Origin: Nymphaea colorata
Taxonomy: Eukaryota > Streptophyta > Magnoliopsida > Nymphaeales > Nymphaeaceae
DNA length: 64,000 nt
Assembly: GCF_008831285.2 (NCBI RefSeq)
Contig: NC_045148.1
Location: forward strand, 8,685,001 to 8,749,000
Direction: 5' to 3'
Of the stretch, positions 13,320 to 26,611 are shown piece by piece; the stretch's first letter is position 1; the number at the start of each line of letters is the position of its first letter. Made by a program: the position numbers and the translations under genes. The notes under the pieces were generated by a model. That model was not told the DNA's origin. It saw only the letters and a list, made by a program, of their open reading frames with translations, and searched no databases.

Positions 13320-13393
13320 CAAAGTACCAGCCCCTCAGGATAACAAAGTTACCAGCCCCTCAGGATAACAAAGTTACCAGCCCCTCAGGATAA
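13320..13393. repeat. 25-bp tandem repeat, 3 copies
   Basis: The unit CAAAGTTACCAGCCCCTCAG plus GATAA is repeated at 13320 (24 bp, lacking one T), 13344 and 13369. The last two copies are identical. It lies about 640 bp downstream of the WDR75 stop codon. Confidence 0.9.
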
Positions 13394-13922
13394 TAGTTCA
13401 AGATTGACAATTTCCACATCATTTCCAGGGGTTACGGTTCAGCAAGGACATTAATCACCAAGCGAGGAAACATTTTTTTTCTGGATGAATAATCTGGTAT
13501 TTCATCCAAGTATTGTGCTTATACTCCAGCTAGAAGACAACAAACGAGGAGAAAAAGAAACGCCGATTCAAGTGTCAAGTTCAAATGCAGATACTATATT
13601 AGACAATAATTAGTATTCTCGAATAATTCTCTTCATTGCAAAATCTTAATTAGTACATTTAGGGTAAAAAGTGCAAACACATACCATTATACGTGATATC
13701 CACTGGGCCATTCACTTTAGTCCACAGCCTCAGTTAAAGCCGTACTGCTTTTCACAGATGGAGTCAGGGCCATCAGTAATTTCAATCCGAGCAGGAAAGA
13801 GCCCAGAGGTACTGCCACCTAACGCACCATCCATAACATCTCATGGATTTCTCCAAATTGCAGAACTGATGCATGCCTTCACCACATTCGTTTTTTCTAA
13901 TCTGCCAATGCTATTACGAAAG

Positions 13923-14058
13923 CCATAATCCAGAAGGTTATCCTCATTTGCCAAGAGGGACTATCGACATTGCAGGTGTGTCCTCCTCTGCCATAATCCA
14001 GAAGTTTATCCTCATTTGCCAAGAGGGACTATCGACATTGCAGGTCTGTCCGCCTCTG
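13923..14058. repeat. 68-bp tandem duplication over the WDR75 stop codon
   Basis: Units 13923-13990 and 13991-14058 match except at a few positions. The gene-side unit contains the last 10 codons and stop of WDR75 (stop at 14029-14031) plus 3'UTR. The distal unit duplicates this beyond the stop, so the encoded protein is unchanged. Confidence 0.9.
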
Positions 14059-17000
14059 CAATAGCGACGCTAAAAATTTTGGGCACAATTTGGGAAGAGG
14101 TGGTAGAATATGAGAAGGTCCATCAAACAGTCTCTCCCAAGGTTTATCAGAAGGCATAAATGGGACACTGTCCAACCTCGGCTTTTCACTGTCAACAGGT
14201 GGAAGCTTTCCATAGATAGACTCGTAACCATTTTCACCTTCAAAGGTAGCAACATTATTAGCCATGTTGATCATACTTGCACTTTTCTCATGCAATAGCA
14301 TGTTTTTATCATGCATTGTATGCATGTCCATGTTCTCAGCACTTGGCCAGGAGCAATCTCAAATATTAATAAAAAACTAATTTCTAAGTTTAAGCAACCA
14401 TGTGAACTAACAGTATGCTGCATTAACATCCTCAACATGCACTCTACATTAAGCTGGAATCAACTTGCTTTACTTCCTTTGCCATTTACTATTTGATTTG
14501 GAAATCCAATTTATGCACAAAAAAGGTAAAAAAAAAATAGTGGGAAAGATGATGTAATCAAATTATCACTTCCATCACAGAAGGAAAATATTGCCACAAA
14601 TTTAAAGCAATGCAAACATGGAAACAAAGCTGATAGAAAAACAGCACATGAATGAGTACCTTTTTCTTCTTGGACAGCAAACTGTTGTGCATGTTTAGCT
14701 GTGATCTGATCTTCCTTGCTGTAGGGGTTGAAAACTAGGTACTCATGGTCACCATTTATATATGTTAAAAGTGATGCACAATTAGTTTTGGAACTCTCCC
14801 CAGCAAATGTACGTGACACGACAAATGAAAGTCCACCTCCTCTTGCCTAGGTTATGTTAAAGAATAAAGATTTACTTGCTCAAATGAAACAAGTAACAAT
14901 GTTTTATCATACAATAAAGTTTGGCATATATAAGACGTTACCTTCCTGACAGACCACATAGAAATAGGAATTGGATCTTCTGTGTTGAACAGCAAAATCA
15001 GTCCATCCCAGCCACTTGAAGTTTCAACAGTTGCTGTATTTTGAGAAACACTAGGAACAAGGACCAAAGCTGCAAATTGTGAATTGTCTGCATTACATGC
15101 TACAGCTGCAAAGAAGCACACATTAACTGGTAATAGTGGTAATAGAACAAAGGCATCATCAAAAGGAAACAGCACCGTGACTGCCAAAAACAAAAATAAG
15201 CTTGGTCTTCTCATTATATGTAAACTCTCTCTCTCTCTAAAAAAAAAAATTCTTCCCAGACCATGTTAATAAATTACCTTCTATCACCAACTGATATGAC
15301 CAGGCCAATGAAAGTTTTTCCAGGTTCCACACCGACAGTTGGGGCTTTGAACCATGGCATATTGCCACAAGATTATGTGTCTTTGGTACAAAATGAAGTG
15401 CCACAGCTGGCTGAGCAACATACAGGAGAACTTTTTTATTAGTACACTTTATATTAGAAAAAAAAGTACATGAACTTACATAGAAAGATGTAAAACTTAC
15501 ATGTATGTGTGTGTGTGTGCATGTTGTGAGTATGACGGTCTGTCTGTCTATTCTCAGATGTTACCTTAAGAGTCTCACCAACTACAGCGATGAGGGTATT
15601 TGTGCCTGCATCCCACAATGTAATGCTAGTTTCTGCAGCAACTGCTAAGACAGACCCATCCTCAGAAAATCCAGCAGCAGTCATAGGTTTCTTTCTGAAT
15701 GGCCAGCCAGAAAGATAATGTACATGAGCAGCATACCAAACTAAAAGCCTTCTAAAAGAAAAAATTGCTATTCCCATGGTGCACAACCAACTTTTGAAGA
15801 TGTTTCTCAAGTGCAGTCATAGGAATACTATACAAACTTTTGGATGTTTTAGAATGAAACAAATCTACTATAAATATCTTCCATTGTTTAAGGGGCAATA
15901 GTTCCCATTTTAGATTTATAGTTTGCCAATGAGTTACAATGGTTTGATAACAGCTGATTGGTCAGTCGTGTCTGATCGCATCTAAAAAGCCACTCACAGG
16001 GACCTTGCATTCAAATTCTTGTCAAGATACCATGTTTCATGTTGCTAAGTCAGTGGATGCTGAGTAAGCCCCTAGCAGATATAGTATGCCAAAGTAATAA
16101 AAACAATAAAAATAAAAATAAAAGAAAGAAAGAAGACAGTACAATTAACACGAGATCAAGTAATTGTGATAATGAAACAGGATGTGCACTTCAAGAGACA
16201 TGTTTCTACAAATTACAAGATAGTAGAAGCAAACTGCTAATTCATTGAGGCAAAGGTGGGTGAATGATGCACAATAAGTGCTGAAGTGCTCAAAATTTAC
16301 TGCTAAGAGATAAGAATGAAATCCCAAAGCTTTTGAAACTCAATATGTGGCAACAGACTTGTTGACATGCTTTTCTGATAATAGTGTAAGACAAATGGCT
16401 TAATTTCAAAGATCAAGGCATCATCAAAGTGCAGTTCTGAATGAAGTTAGGAATTACGCCTTTTTCAGATTAAAGGAGGAACATACTTATACGAACCAAT
16501 GGACTGGCATTTCCACCCATATTTCTGAGAGGTTTTGTCACTATCAACCTGGCTGCTTCTGATCCAAACCTGAAAAACATAAAGTAATAACATGACTATG
16601 CAACCAAATAAATGACAATGGGGAAACCCAATACAAAGACATCCTACAAGTTCTGCCACCAGATGCCCCGCATAAGAAGGTACCTTGAAGTTACCACCAT
16701 AAGAAGTGCTTACTGCCATTGAACAAGAAGGATGAAATGCAAGGGCAGAAATTCCAGCATCACTGAACCCAAAAGACCCATAATGACAGTAAAGTCAATA
16801 ACAAAAAATGAACAAATGAAATTTGCATAGCAATAACTAAAGCGCTCCATCATGTAATCTACAAAGAGACACACAAATGAGCATGCTCAGGCCACCAACA
16901 GCTGGTTTTAAAACTACAGCACTATAATTTTTGGGCATGATCCTGCAAGATAATGCAAAGTAGTAATGAACAATATTTAATGTATTTTATGTTAAGGGAC

Positions 17001-19194
17001 AGCCACCTGATGCATACACCTGCTGAACCACAGCAAAACTTAAACAACGAGAAGAAACACAGAAACTGGAAACCTGAACGAAATTATGGCAGAAATTATC
17101 GTAAGATAGTTTAAAAAGTTAGACACTTGAAACGTTACAACAGTGACATGCATTATGTATGCACCCGTGTATCATTATGCTCCCTGGTGTGACACAGTCA
17201 CTTATGTAATCATGTTTCTCAAAAAAGCCACTGAATTGTTGCTTTAAAACAAAAAACAAAAAAAACTCTTTTTTCCCTTTCTTTAATGTACAACAAAAGA
17301 AAACATTATCAGCTGCCTACATTGACTATCTTGTTGCCCATAGCTAGTTGAAAGCCAATCAAGCATAAAAAAGACTGAACTTGGGACAGTTAAAAAATTG
17401 GTGATGAACCAACAACAAAAGAAAGGTGGAAACCTTTGCAATCAACAGATTCTTAGGCTTCACCAACATCACAGGATCCACAACTTAAAAAGACAATAGG
17501 AGCGAACTCCAATTGGCATGAAGGCAAAGTCCAAAGCAGCACCCACAAGCAAATGAACGGAAAAAGAAACATCAGATGGTATCATGGAAATAAACTTATA
17601 AAGGAAGACCATGAAAGTTGGAACACCAATTGAAATGAAGCTAACTATGAAGTATGAAGAAAGGATTGAATCTAAAAACAATGGCACCTAGTTCAAAAAC
17701 TTTATTTCTGGAAGGAAGAACAAACAATTTAAACCAACATTTTCACTTTTAGATGTATATTCAAGACCTACCCATGAGGTTCATAAATGACAGTTGATAA
17801 AGCATATTCTTCTTTTTGTGGTCTGTGCTCCCAAAATTTGAGGCAGACAAGGCCACCAATTTTCTCTTCTGGAAGCCTAACCTCCACTGTGCCCATTATC
17901 GAGGCATCTGATGAGACAGAAAGTAGAGGAAGAACTACCTGAAATCAACAAAAAACTTGTCTCAGCATAAGTCCTTTGGTGATTTCTCAATGTTGAAGTA
18001 AGAGGAAGAGAAAATATGCCACAGAGTAGAGCTATAGAAGGCAAGGCTGTGATGGCATGGTTAAAGATGAAAACACATTTACACATGGAGGGTTTGAAGC
18101 ACAACAAGGCTACACACTTTCATAGAAGATAAACAACTGCCTGATAATGAAATTGTCATAATATAGAATATTTTTTATTCTATCAATGTGATGTTTACGG
18201 ACAACCAAGGAATAACAAGCAGTGATTACTATATCCGTGCACAATCCTATGCAATTCATATTTAAAGCAGGGAATCAACACTGCTGTGCCCCATACAACA
18301 GAAGTGTAATGATAACATATTAATTTGACTATTCTGACATGTTCTACATATCAAGTGTCAAGTCCAAACAGGCGCAATTTGTTTCATTACCATGACATCA
18401 TCGCCAGGTTGATAATTCCTTTCGCAAACCTGAACCTGCAAGAATCATGAATGAAAACAATAACCTTGAAGATCTAAACAACAAATTGTCAAGATCTCAT
18501 GACAACATAGAAATATCATAACTTCAATTAGACAAACAGCATGCAAAACCTTTTCTCTTGTCAAATTGTTAATACAATTTCAATGATCATTTCCTGCACA
18601 AACCTCTGAAAGCTCACGATTGTGGAAGAGGTGATAGAATTGTACATGATAGCTTTCAGTTAGCAGAGCGAGAATGCCAGCAGCAGAACTCACAACAAAC
18701 TTGTTCCCCCACGGGCCCTTGTAGACCTCCGGAATCGGATAAGAAGGCTAGATACAGAATAAGGTAAAAGTTCAGAATCAGATGTAACTATACTGTTTAA
18801 CTAAAGGATTCATTTCTTAAAAGCCGTACATGGTCTCTTGTTTAAAAACCTATGTCACACGGGTGAGAGAATGTTAAAGAAAAGGTGCAGGGGGCGGGCC
18901 TACTCTGTGTGGGTGTGTTTGAGTGTGTGATTTAATATGTTACAATTTTTTTTTTGTTCAGAATTAAATTTTATTGAAGGCCATTTTAGTCCACTTATAT
19001 TTTATGATGAATAAAGTTTCATGTTTTTTTTTAAATATGGGCAGACCATGTCATCCTTTAAAAAGGACAACAGGCAGTCAGTGCAGTTGTTCTTTTTAAA
19101 GGATGACATGGTCTGCCCATATTTTAAAAAAACATGAAACTTTATTCATCATAAAATATAAGTCGACTAAAATGGCCTTCAATAAAATTTAGGA

Positions 19195-19245
<51 letters not shown>

Positions 19246-22200
19246 TGTGACTGCTGAAAAAGTCCTTTTGAAGGACGTGGAAGAGAGAGAGGAGGGAAAA
19301 ATTGGCTGGCAAAGTAAAAGGAAAAAGAAAAATAGAGGAAAAAAGAAAGCAGAAAAATAAGAGACAAAAAAGGGCAGGTGCAGACTCGTGACCACACTCA
19401 TGTGTGTATCAGATCCACACCTATGCCTGCACCCACACCAACATTGTGGCTTCCTTGTTGAAGAGTCTATCACAGTTAAAAACTGAGAAAAAGAAAAGGG
19501 CAAGAAAAGGTACCTTAATACCAGTGATGGGCTTTAAGGATTCCATTGAAGGCATTTTGAGAAGGTGGATTTGATTATCTGCACATGAGACCTGAGGGAA
19601 ACAAAGGAAAGTGGTTCAGGAACAATGCCTTTTGGGATGCTTCTGAATTAGCCAATTAGGAAAAGAGCACATCCACATGAACTGAATAATGGTTCAATAC
19701 ACATCATCATTAGAAAACCTGCATATAGCAAACAAAGAAAAGCATTATAGCGAAACAAAAAACTTCGAGTGGAGAAATCTGACAAACCTCAGCAATTTAC
19801 AAGCGGTTCAAATTTCCAGCTAACTACTTTTTCTTTCTTGACAATCAGACATTCTGCCTTTCTGGATATTGCGACTCAGCAAGCTAAGTTTGCAAGTCCC
19901 ATGAATCTTCAGAAATTCAGCTAGGCATCAACTTTTATTGGATCATATTGGATAAATGGACAACTCATATAAAAAATTCCCTTTCAGGTCATGATGCCAT
20001 ACTTTACCACATTTTATCTACACATGCAAAACTGTAACTTCTAATTTCATTAGATTATGGAATTCCAGAAATTTGTTTACCAAATTTCAGAATTTTCCAA
20101 TAGATCCCTTGTCAATCACTGGATCATAATTTGTGCAATTTTAATTCAATTCTAAAAATTCATTTCTTCAAACAATGTAGAAGTGTAAATTCTCTCTCAC
20201 TCTCTCTCTTCTCCCCAACCCCACCCCCCTTTTTGTCATTTACAAAGGACCATATTTATATATTGAGAAGACCATTGGAATATTTACCAGCATATGAATT
20301 TGGAGCCAAGAGATGAAAGAGCATTAGTTCTAAACTTCCAATTGAAATTGCTGGGAGATAAACTCCCAGCAAGAGCTTAGTTACTGGGTTCACAATATAT
20401 TCTTGAGCATGAGATCTTCCAAAAATGTGATATCATGCTCAAGTCCTGTAAGTCAGTAACCTGATCTGAAAAATCCGTTATGGAAAGCATAAGTTCCAGA
20501 TTGTTCCAATAGCAACCATGCACCTTGTCAAAGTTCAAAAAATAGCACATGGCAATGGAAGAAGACCTATGGGGTTTTTCTATGAGGAAATGGATAGGCA
20601 AAAGAACAAAATAGCTGCCAATTTGGACCATAATGATAAAAAACACAAAGTCAGATGGGCTGCAATTGACAGAAGCAATGTTTAGAATCTCACCAAGTCA
20701 ACTTGTTGACTCGGCTTGACTCGGCCGCCTACCAGGATGTCCAAGGAAGAGACTCGGCTTTATCTAAAACTTAGAAAGACTTGCCCAAAACCCGTTTGGC
20801 TTGCCTATAACTCATTTTACTTGCTTAGTCAATTTGTTTCATTTTCCCACCACCTGTTTAAGTTGCTCAAAATTTGGTCACAGATTTTATATTCACGTTC
20901 ATGCATGTTTCTGTTGAGTTGTTCTTCATTGATATATTGATGCTTGATACTAATAAATGTTGAAGTATGCAACTATAGAGTAGCTTAACTGTCCGATTTC
21001 TGGTTATTGCATAAGTAAATATAACTTAGGTGATGGCTTAACTTGATGTTTGACTTCCAAACTATAGAAGTAATCAACCCTTACACGAGTCAATAATGTA
21101 TGACTTATTAGGTTCCAAAACATTGGATAGAAGATGGAATGTACAACTTCATCAACCCTTGCATGCAGCAAATATCATTCGACCTAGCATTTTCATTATG
21201 ATGACAATTTCAACAACGATAAAGAGATTATAAATGGATTATATAATTGCGTAGACAAGCTGGTGGCAGATCTCCATGTTCAATTAACTATTCTTCGACA
21301 ATTGGATACGTGTACAGAAATGCAGGGGTTATTTGGTACTTTAGAGCAAGGACCATTGGAACAAGGGAAAAATCATAAGTTTATTAATATTAAGTCATTT
21401 ACAAATACTTTTTGAAACCTTGTTAATGCAATTTACATCAGACTTCTTATATTATTTTACATGGCTAGTAGCTGATTGGTGGAGGTCCTTTGGAAAAGAG
21501 ACTACTGAATTCATGCACTTAAAGTATGAACTTTAAAGTTTAAATCTAACATTCAGTGTGTTGAGTTGTGAATCTAATTGGAGCACTTTCAGGCATGTGT
21601 TTGTGTCATGTTACATTTCTAAGTGCTCATCATTTTAAATTAATAGATTGGAAGTTGACACTCAATTACCAAAGGTGCACACAAAAACGTAGAAATAGGT
21701 GACCATTTATGTCTTTATGTCACTGTGACTAGACCAGGCATTAGCCTCGTTGTTGGGAAACGTGTTGTGATAACAAGACTGCCATTTACATTGCAAATAA
21801 TCCAGTATTTCATGAGAGAACAAAGCACATAGAGGTGGATTGTCATCATCATCGGGATCTTATACAAGGAGGTGTTGTGTCTATGATCATGTAGCTTCTG
21901 ATGATCAGGCAGCAGATATGTTAATACGTGTTGTTCCTTCTCTCTCTCTCTCTCTCTCTCTCTCTTCCCCCATCGTACTCAACATTACCAGATTTGTAAG
22001 AAATAACATATGATATCACCATTTAAATGGGAAATAGTGTGGTAAAAGAATGAATTGTGGATGTGAACTAAGACAAAGCAATCATAAAATAAAAAACTTA
22101 CAGATGAAAGCCCAGCAACAGGGGATTCAACAAAATATAGAAGTTGGGATCCTATACGTGGGAGAAAATTCTTCTTCTCTGTATCTAATTGCCAACAAAC

Positions 22201-25200
22201 AAGAACTCCTTCCTTTCCACCTGTAAGATAAATTAGAAGATAAACAGAACGGCCAAAAGTGCAGCCTAGTACAGAAAAGCAAATGTGTAAATCATATAGG
22301 CCGTAATCAGAGGTTTCTCTACCTGAAAACAGATATGCTCCATCAGAGGAAAATGAAAGAATTTTCACTTCAGTTGGATGCCAATGCCATGTAGAACAAG
22401 AATCAGCATCATCATTGTCTCTCACACCAGGCTCCTCTTCCTCAACATTAGCCACCCTTTTATTACGATAACTTCCATTCTGAGAAAAGGTTCTCTTTCC
22501 AAACCCTCTCCATATCAAAATTCTTCCTGTGATATCACCACCAGCAACAATCCTTTCATTTGGATGAAATGCTAGAACTGTCAATTGTTTGGTATGGTGT
22601 AGCTTTATCTTCCTGACCTCACATGGACTGAAGTCTTTGGTCGGGAACTTCCATATGAGGAGTTTGTTCACACTGCATGTACCAAAGAAATCTCCAGAGC
22701 TGCTACCTACCAGAGGTTCAACTTCTGATGACTACAATATGAGAAGCAGGTGTCAAACAATTTGAGGGCCAGTATAACCACAGTTGTCATAAGAAGGGTA
22801 GTTTACCAGTGAAACAAAACACAGAGAATACACATGAACTGAGAGAACTAAACCTGCTTGTTTTCGCTTAACTTGTATTAGATGGATTCCCTTAGAGTTA
22901 GGTTGAGGGATATTTTCTTTCTTCAACATGCATTCGCTACAAAAGCTATCATTTCCAAACCAACTAGGCTTAGTATCAACCTTCATTGAGATGAAAAATG
23001 TGGCTGCATGCTTGAAAGAAGAAACATGCACTAACATTTGAAAGGAACAAACATCCTTAATAATAGTTTATTCTCCAAAACACAAAAAGGATTCTATGTA
23101 TTTCTGTAGCACATGCATCAAAGAATAACTGGTGGACAATTTGAATGCTGTAGAATCTTTTTATAACGTCCTGCATTTTCTCTCATGCACAAAACAAACA
23201 TACACATGTACATAAGACAGACATACACACACATGCACGCATGAGAGAGAGAGAGAGAGAGAGTATGCTAACCTCTGTTAAGATCCCTTCAATCACACGG
23301 GATTTTGTCAAGTTAACCACACGAACTTGACCCTTCCTTGCTTTCTGCTGCCCACTGCCATTACTAATGGGAGCAGCATGTTCAACAGAAATAAATGCAT
23401 ACAAACTTGAAAACTTATTGCCATTATCAGATAAAATTGATATCATAGGAACCACCTGCAAGAACAAGCAAAGTAGAAGACAAATTTCATAATCAGTTAT
23501 ATAGAAGACAAATTTCATAATCAGTTATAAGTTTGTAACTATGAGCATGATCCCTTGCAAAAGTGGGATCTTTAAAAAAAAATGTATAACAAACACATAT
23601 AAACCAGAATATCTCAGTAAAAGCAACCTTTAACAAATGAACTATATAAATGCAACAGGATCAGCATTTCAATTACAAACATCATAAGGTATTACCAACC
23701 AAGGCTCAGTTGGTGTATTACATCAATGTCTACCAGATCCAATGATGTGGGGATTTAGTATTCATTCTGATTTCTGCAGATTCTATCTAACACATCAGTA
23801 GCTTTCCAAGGCATGCATGGAAGATGGATAGATTTAAACTAAAGTAAACACCACATTTTAGTTTAATTGACAGCAACTTTGTCAAATTCATACTGCTGTC
23901 ACAAGTATGCCTTGTTTCCCCAAAAATCACATTAAAAACAGTAAAAATAAAAAGAACAAATTACAAAAAAAATACTTAACATTTGGGAAATAACAAATTA
24001 CAGTTCAACTTGTAAAAGATAACTAATAAGCATTCAACTTTTGAGAGAAATTCACAATGAGTTGTCTGCCAAAAGAAAAAATTATGTTCTCATATAATAA
24101 ACATCCCTCACATAAACAACCACCCTTCTGTTGGCTGAAGAAAATTTATTTCCAAGAGGGGCATTTTGCCACTTCATAAAAAAAAATAGTGTTTTCTTTT
24201 GGTAGCAAGCCTTTGAAATTTCTCTTAAACCCTCGAAGACCTACTTTTTAGAAGGATGTGGTGCTTTTTTGTAATTTGTACAAAAATATTTTGTAATTTT
24301 TTTGTGCTTTTTGCAATTTTTTTGAATAAGTAAAAACAAAAGCATGACATTTTGAACTACCACCAAAAGGAAATGTCGTGTTTTAATCCCAATATTTCTG
24401 TGAGTTTTTGTCAAAAAAGATATTTTAATATATTTGAATTTTTTTTTGTTTCTTTCAACATTTTAGTAACTATTTTGAATCGTTAACAGTGTTTTTGTAA
24501 GAAAATTAGTATAAAACACACAATTCCATAATTTTTCGATTGTGATATATTTATTTATTGTTTCTATCTCCTAATAGTTTCTCAACAAAAAACAAAGTTT
24601 CCAGTTAATACCTGACAACCCATTGATAAAAACACGGAGACTAGTATAGGAGACAATGGTTCATACATCTTTGTGCACCTAAGACACATGGGTATGAAGG
24701 AAATGTCCCTGTACTCATCTCAGGATGCCAGTATGGTGGGGCAGGTACAAGGACATATCCCCACTACAGCTTTTTCTGTTAAAACTTAAAAGAAAAAAAG
24801 AATGGATGGAAGGTTTTCAGAAAGGGAGGGAAAAGAGAGAGAAAGACTGAAATAATCAGAATACTTTCAACAAACCAAGGGGTCACGATCAAGGCAAACT
24901 ATTTGTTTACTCCATTGAGGGGTATTTTATTCTCTTGAAAATAAAATTGGGTTTCCATTTTTTCAACTTAGTCTCGATTGCATGAATTTGTTAAAATCAA
25001 TGGCATAAACAATTTATGAGGGTTTTGTAGCTACCAGTTATATATATGTGTACATGTGTATGTGTGTATACCAGCTATATATATATATATATATATATAT
25101 ATGTTCATGTGTATGTGTGTGTGTGTGTGTGGAAAACTGAACCTAAGCCTAGGCATCGGGCCTGGCCCGATTAAATTTAGAAACATATTTTTTAATATAA

Positions 25201-26534
25201 AATAATATATAAATATAATTAATTATAATAAATATTATAAATATATATAATTATAAATTACTAAAAATTAAAAAAATAAATTATCGGGCTTATCGGGCCC
25301 ACCCTAGCCGACCAGATAACGAATCATGCTAGCCTGGGCAATGTTGTAAAACGCGTATCGTAAGCCGTATCGATCGGGCTTTAAGATATGTCGTATCGTA
25401 ACGTATCGTAAATTTTAAAAAAATAATAATAATAAATCAGAAAAAAATTTTAAAAAATCAGAAAATTCATAAAAAAATCAGAAAAAATTAAAAATAATAA
25501 TTCTTCATAGAAAACATGTTTTAGTCTTTTAGAGAATGATAGACTTATTATTTTGCTAAATGCTATAAACTTGCGCGTTCACGCGAACGGTTCATCATTC
25601 ATACTTCATAGACATCAAAATTCATAACAATATTATTCTTTTTCATCTTCATCTTCATGGTTTAAAAAAAAAACCCTTTCCTCCCAATGGGAATCAGCCA
25701 CCCATGCACAAATCCATGGTTTAATAGATGATTTCACGGTGAAAATCGATGATTTCACAATAAAAATCGATGATTTCCCTCTAAGGCAGTACAATCTATA
25801 GATTAGAAATGCAGAAGGGGTGGGTTTTTATAAAAAAAAACTCGAAAAAATGGGGTTCAAACCCCCTTTTTAGAAATCAGCCCGTATCGTACGATACAGG
25901 CCGTATCACACGTATCGTACGATACAGGTACGATACACCCCCATTTACGATACAGGGGGTGTATCGTATCGTATTTTGTAAACGATACGATACGTATCGT
26001 ACGATACGTACAACACTGAGCCTGGGTACCTTTTTCCCTGCCCAGTACCGGGTACCCGGCTTGGCCCGGCCCGATGCCCAGCCTTAGCTGAACCATGATT
26101 CCAGCTATCCTATGACATTTGAAGACATCAAATCCAAGCCGTCCATCATCTTTTATGCATGGTGTGTAAATATGAATTTTTTTATTTTGTTTTTCTGTCG
26201 CATGATGGAGGAAGGGGGGGAAGGAGGACCCCCCCCCCCCCCTTCTTTTTTTTTCCTCCTCTCCCCTTTCCTCCACACACATAAGGTAGAGACAAGGGGT
26301 GATCTGCTGGCTCCACCCCTGCCGTCACAAGCGGGGCTGCCTCAACACCGCCTGGCAGTGGGGCTCATGTTGGAAAAAGAGGAGGATGGGGGAGAGAAAG
26401 AATGGGGAGGGAAGAGAGGCATGGGGAGAGAGAGAGAGAGAGGGAGAGGGGGGTTGATCTAAGTCATCTGATTCTAAATAGGATGGCCCAGATGTCTCTG
26501 AATGTCTAATTTAACTAAAATCAGCATTCAGGCA

Positions 26535-26611
<77 letters not shown>

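Noticed and set aside
13320-13393. CRISPR-like direct repeats
   Set aside because: A plain tandem repeat without spacers, in a plant nuclear sequence.
19179-19503. Minus-strand ORFs rich in SLSLSL over the GA tract
   Set aside because: They are translations of a microsatellite in an intron of WDR75.
23705-23760. Possible tRNA (CTCAGTTGG box-like text)
   Set aside because: No cloverleaf could be folded and no second internal promoter box lies at the right distance. No tRNA or rRNA gene was found in the window.
26112-26462. 116-codon ORF with poly-proline and arginine/glycine tracts
   Set aside because: Caused by C, G and GA homopolymer-like runs inside WDR75 intron 2.
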